Shown here piece after piece: positions 1 to 5,203 of a DNA stretch of 5,203 nucleotides. This stretch comes from Planctomycetaceae bacterium (GTDB taxonomy: Bacteria; Planctomycetota; UBA1135; GCA-002686595), in assembly GCA_013360535.1 (NCBI GenBank), contig JABWBL010000286.1:1-5203 (forward strand). The letters run 5' to 3'. The position numbers and the translations under genes were made by a program. A model generated the notes under the pieces. It worked only from the letters and a program-made list of their open reading frames with translations. It did not search any database and was not told the DNA's origin. Position 1 is the stretch's first letter; each line of letters starts with the position of its first letter.

Positions 1-738
1 GGCGGCCCGGCCACGCGGAGGACCGGAAACGAGCTCGCGTTCGAGCGAGGCGAGGCCACGCGCGCCGCCGTGGGCGCCGAGACAGATCCACAGCTCGGGA
101 TTGACGGGACGGCCGGCGCTGCGGCGCTCGTCCGCGAGGTCGAGCGCCATGCGCGCGAGCTCGGGATCCAGGCGCGTGTCGACGGCGGAAACGCGCCACA
201 GCGGCGCCTCGATGAAGAGCGCCTTGATCACGGCCTGATGCCACGAGATCGAGTCGAAATGAGCCGCGGCGTAGGGCGAATCGCAGCAAGTCGACTCGTA
301 CACGGCCTTCATGCTCGAGCGCGCGCCCTCGCCGGCACGCCACAGGAAGCGCTGCGGCTTCGGCAGGTGCGCGAGCAGCTTGTAGCCCGCGCACAGCTCG
401 CCCATGTCGGCGTAGCGGAAGAGCTCCTCGATCGCCTGCGCGGCCGTTTCGCGTTCGAGGTCGGGCCGCGAGAGCACGAGCGCGGTGCGCAGGGCCTCGA
501 GCGTCGTCCAGCGCTCGGGATTCCAGCCGGGGAGCGCCTTGTCCGCCGCCGCAAGCTCGCCCGCATCGGGCGCGAGCGCGCGCCGAGGCGCGTGGCGGCT
601 CGCCATCGAGAACAACACGCAGAAACGCTCGACGTCGACGCCGCGCGCAAGTTCCGCACGCGTCGTCTCCAGCCAGCGACGCCCTTCGGCGTCGAGCCGG
701 CGCCCGAGCAGCTCGAGCAGGATCGGGAGGGTCTTCAT
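1..738 (-). CDS. eboA: EboA-family metabolite traffic protein, 5' part of gene (runs off left edge)
   Basis: The visible part is 246 residues with no stop. I recognise EboA from its conserved layout: an N-terminal helix (ILLELLGRRLDAEGRRWLE), an LPGWNPERW motif at residues 69-77, an ELFRYADMGEL segment near 105-115, and a C-terminal block with ALFIEAPLWRV (173-183), DPELARM (191-197), DERRSAGR (203-210) and PELW (214-217). EboA proteins usually end soon after PELW, so little of this gene is probably missing. EboA is the first gene of the ebo cluster. In the cyanobacterium Nostoc the cluster is needed to bring a scytonemin precursor to the periplasm, but the biochemical role of EboA is unknown. 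No signal peptide is seen, so it is likely cytoplasmic. The ATG lies 4 bases after the stop of the upstream gene, with no clear Shine-Dalgarno, so translational coupling is likely. An ATG overlapping that stop (744-746) gives only three codons and is rejected. The family call comes from motif recall, not a search. Confidence 0.75.
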   Translation of the reverse strand, partial: MKTLPILLELLGRRLDAEGRRWLETTRAELARGVDVERFCVLFSMASRHAPRRALAPDAGELAAADKALPGWNPERWTTLEALRTALVLSRPDLERETAAQAIEELFRYADMGELCAGYKLLAHLPKPQRFLWRAGEGARSSMKAVYESTCCDSPYAAAHFDSISWHQAVIKALFIEAPLWRVSAVDTRLDPELARMALDLADERRSAGRPVNPELWICLGAHGGARGLASLERELVSGPPRGRAA

Positions 739-742
739 CCGT

Positions 743-1909
743 TCATTTCGCTTTCGCGAGCCCGAGGTCCAACGCCATCGCCGCATAGGACGTCGAGGCG
801 AGGATGTCGTAGCGCGAGTGCAGGAAGTCACTCGTCGAGCCGTCGGCGTACTGGCACTTCACGAGGTGCGGACGCAGCTTGGCATGCCACGCTTCGCGTT
901 CCGCCGCCGGCAGCTCGTTGATGGCGAGCGCACAGTAGTAGTGCCCGAAGAAGTAGAAGTAGCCCGCGTTGGCGTAGTACGCCTCGTGCGGCACGGGACG
1001 CATGCGCGCGACGTCGAGAAAGCGGTGGTGCTCGAAGAACGCTCCGAGCCCCTCGCGGAGCTTCTCGTCCGTCACGAACTTGATCCCGCAGCTCCGCAGC
1101 GACCAGTTGCAGATCTGGATGCGTCCGAGCGAGCCCTTCACGCTGTTGATGCTCTCCCCGACTCCGGCGCGCGGAATGGGGTTCAGGTCGTACTCGTACG
1201 CACCGTTGGGCAGTGCACAGCCCGCAACGTAGGCAATCGCGCGGTCGCGCAGCTTCGGATCGGCGTACCAGCCGCGTTTTCCCGCCGTCTCGAGCGACGT
1301 GAGCACGGTCGCGGTGGCGAAGCTCGTCGCCCACTTCGGCCGGTTGGTGAACGGCGGATCGTCGTAGTAGCCCCAGCCACCCTCGGGCACCTGCGAGCGC
1401 TCGAGGATCGCCATGAACTCGCGGCCACGCGTCTCGATCTTCTTCTGCCACTCCGCGCTGGCGAAGCGCGGGTCGTCGAGCGCGTCGACGGCACACACCA
1501 CGCCGTACAAGGACGGCCACATGTAGTCGACGTCCCAGTCGTCGCCGCGCGCCGGCAGGCGCGTCGTGCAGAACCACTGCATGCCCTTGTCGAGCGCGGC
1601 GCGCCGCTCGGGCGTCTCCTCGCACTGCATCAGCGCCATCAACGTCAGCTCGACCGCGCCAAGTTGCCACGTGTAGTAGGTCTCGGGGCTGAAGCCGAGT
1701 TCCATCACGCTGTCGGGGGCGCTGCCACACCACGAACCGTCGGGATTCTGGCTGCCGGTGATGAACGCGAGCGAGCGCTCGAGCGCCACCCGCGCCTGTT
1801 CCTGCGTCATCGTCGCGGGAACGTCGTCCGCCGGGCGCAGCTCGCGCTCCTGCTTCGCCTCCGGCTTGGCGTCCTGGGCCGCCAGCGCGAGAAAAAGGGC
1901 CGCCAACAC
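743..1909 (-). CDS. Exported prenyltransferase/squalene-oxidase-repeat protein
   Basis: The protein has 388 residues from a GTG start. Residues 2-11 (LAALFLALAA) look like the hydrophobic core of a short signal peptide, so export is likely. Repeats of the alpha/alpha-toroid type found in squalene cyclases and protein prenyltransferases follow: QNPDGSW (54-60), VPEGGWGYYD (174-183), ALPNGAYEY (232-240) and KCQYADGST (351-359). I see no DxDD acid motif of class II terpene cyclases, so cyclase activity is doubtful; a binding or structural role is as likely. Nine cysteines (61, 96, 114, 139, 231, 267, 274, 326, 352) are notable for an exported protein and could pair or bind metal. The GTG sits 2 bases after the TAG of the upstream lipoprotein gene, with a GGGAAGGG ribosome site 9 bases before it. 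No ATG, GTG or TTG lies in frame for at least 16 codons upstream, so a longer N-terminus is unlikely. eboA follows 4 bases downstream. Similar proteins of unknown function are common in Planctomycetota. Confidence 0.8.
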   Translation of the reverse strand: MLAALFLALAAQDAKPEAKQERELRPADDVPATMTQEQARVALERSLAFITGSQNPDGSWCGSAPDSVMELGFSPETYYTWQLGAVELTLMALMQCEETPERRAALDKGMQWFCTTRLPARGDDWDVDYMWPSLYGVVCAVDALDDPRFASAEWQKKIETRGREFMAILERSQVPEGGWGYYDDPPFTNRPKWATSFATATVLTSLETAGKRGWYADPKLRDRAIAYVAGCALPNGAYEYDLNPIPRAGVGESINSVKGSLGRIQICNWSLRSCGIKFVTDEKLREGLGAFFEHHRFLDVARMRPVPHEAYYANAGYFYFFGHYYCALAINELPAAEREAWHAKLRPHLVKCQYADGSTSDFLHSRYDILASTSYAAMALDLGLAKAK

Positions 1910-1911
1910 GG

Positions 1912-2682
1912 CTAGTCGCCCTTCCCGTTGTCCTCGTCCGCCGGGCGCTCGAGCTCCTGCATCGCCCAGCGCTTGCGCGCGAGCTGCATCTGGCTCGAGA
2001 GTTTCGTGCGCTCGAGCGCGTGCTCCGCGTCCGCCACCGACTGCTCGCTCTCGCGCAGGCGCCGCTCGGCCTCGCGCTGCGCTTTCGGCAGCTCGACGTC
2101 CCGCTTGTCGGTGAATTCGGCGTGCGCGATCCGCAGCCCACGCTCGGCGAACTCGAGGCGCTTGCGGTGGCGCATCAGCACCAGCTCCTTCGTGTCCGTC
2201 GCGAACTGGTCCTTGGCGTAGGTCGCCTCCATCTCGCGCAGTTCCTGCTCGGCCTCGAGCTTGCCCTGCGTCTGGCGGTCGAGGCTGAGCTGCGACTCCT
2301 CGAGTTCGCGCGGCAGCTTCGCCATGAAGTGCTCGAGCGCGCGCTTGGCTTCGTCGCGCCCCTCGCGCGCCTTCTGCAGCTTCTGCTCCGCCTCGCGCTG
2401 GTTCTGGCCGACCTCGAGCTCGGCGAGCGCGAGCTCCGTGCGAGCGAGCTCGAGATCGAAGGCCCGCTTCTCGGCCTTGCGTGCCGCGGCCTTGGCCTTC
2501 GCTTCGGCCTTGCCCGCCGGTTCGACCTTCGCGGCCGTCGCCGGCGCGTTGGGGCCGGCGCTCTCGGGCCCGACCTCCTTCGTCTCCTTGGCGACGAGCA
2601 CGCAGGAGCTGAGGAACAGCGGGACGAGGCTGAGCGGGACGAGCTTGAGCGCACCGAGGCGCGCGGTACGAGGGAACTGCAT
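1912..2682 (-). CDS. Coiled-coil lipoprotein of unknown function
   Basis: The protein has 256 residues. Residues 1-27 form a lipoprotein signal peptide: a basic n-region (R5, R8, K13), a hydrophobic stretch (LVPLSLVPLFL) and the lipobox LSSC, giving a lipidated Cys27. An Ala/Pro/Lys-rich linker (about 35-70) follows. Residues 70-245 are almost wholly charged helix rich in Glu, Arg, Lys, Gln, Ala and Leu, as in a long coiled coil, with a break near LPREL (123-127) and another near 190-200 (TDKRDVELPK). The tail is acidic and polar. No enzymatic motif is seen. The protein is probably tethered to the periplasmic face of a membrane and may be a spacer or scaffold. The ATG at 2682 is chosen because it puts the signal peptide at the very N-terminus; the in-frame ATG at 2730 would add 16 polar residues before it. 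No good Shine-Dalgarno precedes the chosen start. It is the first gene of the leftward operon and diverges from the P5C dehydrogenase gene. Product identity beyond 'lipoprotein' is unknown. Confidence 0.82.
   Translation of the reverse strand: MQFPRTARLGALKLVPLSLVPLFLSSCVLVAKETKEVGPESAGPNAPATAAKVEPAGKAEAKAKAAARKAEKRAFDLELARTELALAELEVGQNQREAEQKLQKAREGRDEAKRALEHFMAKLPRELEESQLSLDRQTQGKLEAEQELREMEATYAKDQFATDTKELVLMRHRKRLEFAERGLRIAHAEFTDKRDVELPKAQREAERRLRESEQSVADAEHALERTKLSSQMQLARKRWAMQELERPADEDNGKGD
1919..1926 (-). promoter_or_regulatory. Ribosome binding site for the repeat protein, inside the end of the lipoprotein gene
   Basis: The minus strand reads GGGAAGGG, then 9 bases, then GTG at 1909. 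It lies within the last codons of the upstream lipoprotein gene, whose TAG (1914-1912) falls between site and start. This supports the GTG over any other start and implies coupled translation of the two genes. Confidence 0.5.
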
Positions 2683-2783
2683 CGCTGAGGGGGACTCCGT
2701 GCGGCTGGGTGAGGAAGGCCGCGCGCCCATGATGAGAAGCCGGAGGCCGCCTCGAAAGGGCGAGCGCGAGGAATTGCACGCCT

Positions 2784-2813
2784 TCGACAAGCCCGGGAGC
2801 GTTCCGATAGGCT
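2784..2813 (+). promoter_or_regulatory. Candidate sigma70-type promoter for pruA
   Basis: TCGACA (2784-2789) matches the TTGACA -35 consensus at five of six bases. After an 18-base spacer comes TAGGCT (2808-2813), which keeps the three most conserved -10 positions (T1, A2, T6). Transcription would start near 2820, giving a leader of about 29 bases that contains the AGGA ribosome site. Such matches arise by chance, so this is tentative. Confidence 0.35.
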
Positions 2814-2834
2814 CTTCGGCCCCACATCTTGACC

Positions 2835-2838
2835 AGGA
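2835..2838 (+). promoter_or_regulatory. Ribosome binding site for pruA
   Basis: AGGA ends 10 bases before the ATG at 2849. It supports this start over the reading frame's open extension further upstream, which runs antisense through the lipoprotein gene and has no family similarity. Confidence 0.5.
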
Positions 2839-2848
2839 TCGAAACGCC

Positions 2849-4480
<1,632 letters not shown>

Positions 4481-4497
4481 GCGCCAGCGCGCACGCA

Positions 4498-4533
4498 AGC
4501 CGGCGAGCGGGACTTCGGTCGCGCTCGCCGGCT
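4498..4533 (+). terminator. Hairpin terminator after pruA, UUCG-capped
   Basis: Perfect 12-bp arms (AGCCGGCGAGCG at 4498-4509 and its complement at 4522-4533) enclose a single G-G mismatch and an inner GAC-UUCG-GTC mini-stem (4511-4520). UUCG closed by C-G is an exceptionally stable tetraloop. The hairpin begins 17 bases after the pruA stop. The following sequence (CACGTTTGCTC) has only a three-T run, so termination may be weakly intrinsic, or the hairpin may mainly protect the 3' end. Confidence 0.7.
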
Positions 4534-4614
4534 CACGTTTGCTCAGGCTTCCGCAGTTCGCTCCCCCGGCTCCCCGGAGCGTTCGCGGCACAAGAAGCCG
4601 CCATTCCGCGACGC

Positions 4615-4620
4615 TACACT
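4615..4620 (+). promoter_or_regulatory. Possible -10 element for a leaderless transcript of the last gene
   Basis: TACACT matches TATAAT at four of six bases, including T1, A2 and T6. It ends 7 bases before the ATG at 4628, so transcription would begin at or next to the start codon. This fits the absence of any Shine-Dalgarno there. No good -35 hexamer is seen at 16-18 bases upstream, so the call is weak. Confidence 0.3.
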
Positions 4621-4627
4621 CCGCCGC

Positions 4628-5203
4628 ATGACGGTGCTCCTCTTCGCGACGCTCGATACCAAGGGCGTCGAGGCGGCGTTCGTGCGGGATCGGCTCAGGG
4701 CGCTGGGCGTCGCGGTCGAGCTCGTGGACTGCGGCACGCTGGGCCATCCCACGGTGCAGGCGGACGTGCCGCGCGAGGCGGTGCTGGCGGCGATCGACCG
4801 CATCGAGGCCGTGAACCCGGGCCTCAACGCCGTCGTGCACCGGATGTACGACCGGGCCCTCCGCGAGGCCGATGGCCCGGTTCCCGAGGGCCCGTTCCGC
4901 GGCGTCCCGTTTCTGGTGAAGGACCTCCTGACCTGGATCCCGGGCGAGCCGATCACGAACGGAAGCCGTTTCTTCCAGGGATGGCTCCCCCCCGTCGGGT
5001 CGGAGATGGCGCGCCGGTACCGTCAGGCCGGCCTCATCATCGTCAGCAAGACCAATACGCCGGAGTTCGGGCTCGTCCCGTTCACCGAGTCGGAGTTCCT
5101 GGGCACCTGCCGGAATCCCTGGAACCCGGAGCGGACCACCGGCGGCTCGTCAGGCGGGTCGGCGGCGGCCGTGGCGAGCGGGATGGTGCCGATGGCGGGC
5201 GGC
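4628..5203 (+). CDS. Chimeric ORF: Tm-1-like/UPF0261 N-terminus joined to amidase-signature enzyme, partial at right edge
   Basis: The frame gives 192 residues with no stop. Residues 1-50 resemble the start of UPF0261/Tm-1-like proteins: [11 protein letters not shown] (3-13), [10 protein letters not shown], then VDCGTLGHP (33-41) and DVPREAV (46-52). From about residue 51 the sequence is an amidase: [17 protein letters not shown] (54-70), GVPFLVKDL with catalytic Lys98, SKTNTPEFG (140-148), and [16 protein letters not shown] (170-185) with cis-Ser174. By comparison with fatty acid amide hydrolase spacing, the nucleophilic Ser would be near residue 198, just past the window. The pattern resembles 6-aminohexanoate-cyclic-dimer-hydrolase-like amidases, which hydrolyse amides with a Ser-cisSer-Lys triad. 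The usual first 20-40 amidase residues are missing, and the UPF0261 part stops about an eighth of the way into that family's length of some 400. Arg codons are mixed (CGG 7, CGC 5, CGT 2, AGG 1). No ribosome site is seen. It may be a true fusion, a recombination product or an assembly join. The amidase identity is firm; the intact-gene status is not. Confidence 0.75.
   Translation, partial: MTVLLFATLDTKGVEAAFVRDRLRALGVAVELVDCGTLGHPTVQADVPREAVLAAIDRIEAVNPGLNAVVHRMYDRALREADGPVPEGPFRGVPFLVKDLLTWIPGEPITNGSRFFQGWLPPVGSEMARRYRQAGLIIVSKTNTPEFGLVPFTESEFLGTCRNPWNPERTTGGSSGGSAAAVASGMVPMAGG

Larger units (their letters stand above)
2683..2848. promoter_or_regulatory. Divergent intergenic region between the lipoprotein operon and pruA
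   Basis: These 166 bases separate two divergent start codons and must hold the transcription signals for both, unless the leftward operon begins elsewhere. On the plus strand a candidate promoter is visible and listed separately. On the minus strand I found no convincing -10 hexamer. I saw no operator-like palindrome. Part of the region (to 2730) would become coding if the lipoprotein used its upstream ATG. Confidence 0.5.

Noticed and set aside
70..1915. Long plus-strand frames opposite eboA and the repeat-protein gene
   Set aside because: Their translations are Arg/Ala/Ser-rich with no recognisable domains. They mirror the strong third-position bias of the minus-strand genes.
1928..2480. 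Repeated CTCGAG/GAGCTCG-like motifs suggesting DNA repeats
   Set aside because: They come from Glu-Leu-Glu and similar codon runs in the coiled coil. Spacing is irregular and they also occur in the other genes.
2020..2688. Plus-strand frame with leucine-rich, membrane-like translation opposite the lipoprotein gene
   Set aside because: The leucine richness is the antisense image of the many GAG and AAG codons in the coiled coil. It shows no start signals and no domain.
2261..2848. Open upstream extension of the pruA frame
   Set aside because: It is antisense to the lipoprotein gene and Ser/Arg/Ala-rich. Family similarity begins after the ATG at 2849, which has a ribosome site and gives the normal length.
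4987..4993. Run of seven C as a possible frameshift site in the amidase part
   Set aside because: The amidase frame is continuous on both sides of the run ([14 protein letters not shown]), so no frameshift is indicated.

Overview
This is a GC-rich window, by eye roughly two-thirds or more G+C with strong G/C third-position bias, that is densely coding. The genes look like those of a didermic, high-GC bacterium: there is a lipoprotein signal with a lipobox, and an exported prenyltransferase/squalene-oxidase-repeat protein of a kind common in Planctomycetota. Planctomycetota is my best guess and Myxococcota an alternative; the sequence does not settle it. Both ends cut through open reading frames, so this may be a whole short contig.

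Left half (1-2682, minus strand): three tightly packed genes read leftward as one likely operon. First is a 256-residue coiled-coil lipoprotein (2682-1912). After a 2-base gap comes a 388-residue, probably exported protein with prenyltransferase/squalene-oxidase-type repeats (1909-743). After a 4-base gap comes the start of an EboA-family gene (738 to beyond the left edge). EboA belongs to the ebo cluster, known in cyanobacteria for moving a scytonemin precursor to the periplasm. The rest of the cluster, if present, would lie off the left edge. The two upstream genes are not standard ebo members as far as I know. Both carry export signals, which suits an envelope-related job.

Centre (2683-4533): a 166-base divergent intergenic region separates that operon from a complete plus-strand gene for type I delta-1-pyrroline-5-carboxylate dehydrogenase (2849-4480), the second step of proline catabolism. 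A plausible sigma70-like promoter and an AGGA ribosome site precede it. A strong 12-bp hairpin capped by a C(UUCG)G tetraloop follows it. No proline dehydrogenase gene is visible.

Right end (4534-5203): an open frame from 4628 runs off the window. Its first 50 or so residues match the N-terminus of the Tm-1-like/UPF0261 family (TLDTKG motif). From about residue 51 it becomes an amidase-signature enzyme (catalytic Lys98, cis-Ser174). The switch is in frame and abrupt, with the normal amidase N-terminus missing. It falls where both families have similar sequence. It is either a novel gene fusion or a recombination/assembly chimera; I favour the chimera. Arginine codon use in this gene also differs from its neighbour.

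No tRNA, rRNA, CRISPR array, insertion sequence or long repeat was seen. No gap between genes exceeds 170 bases.
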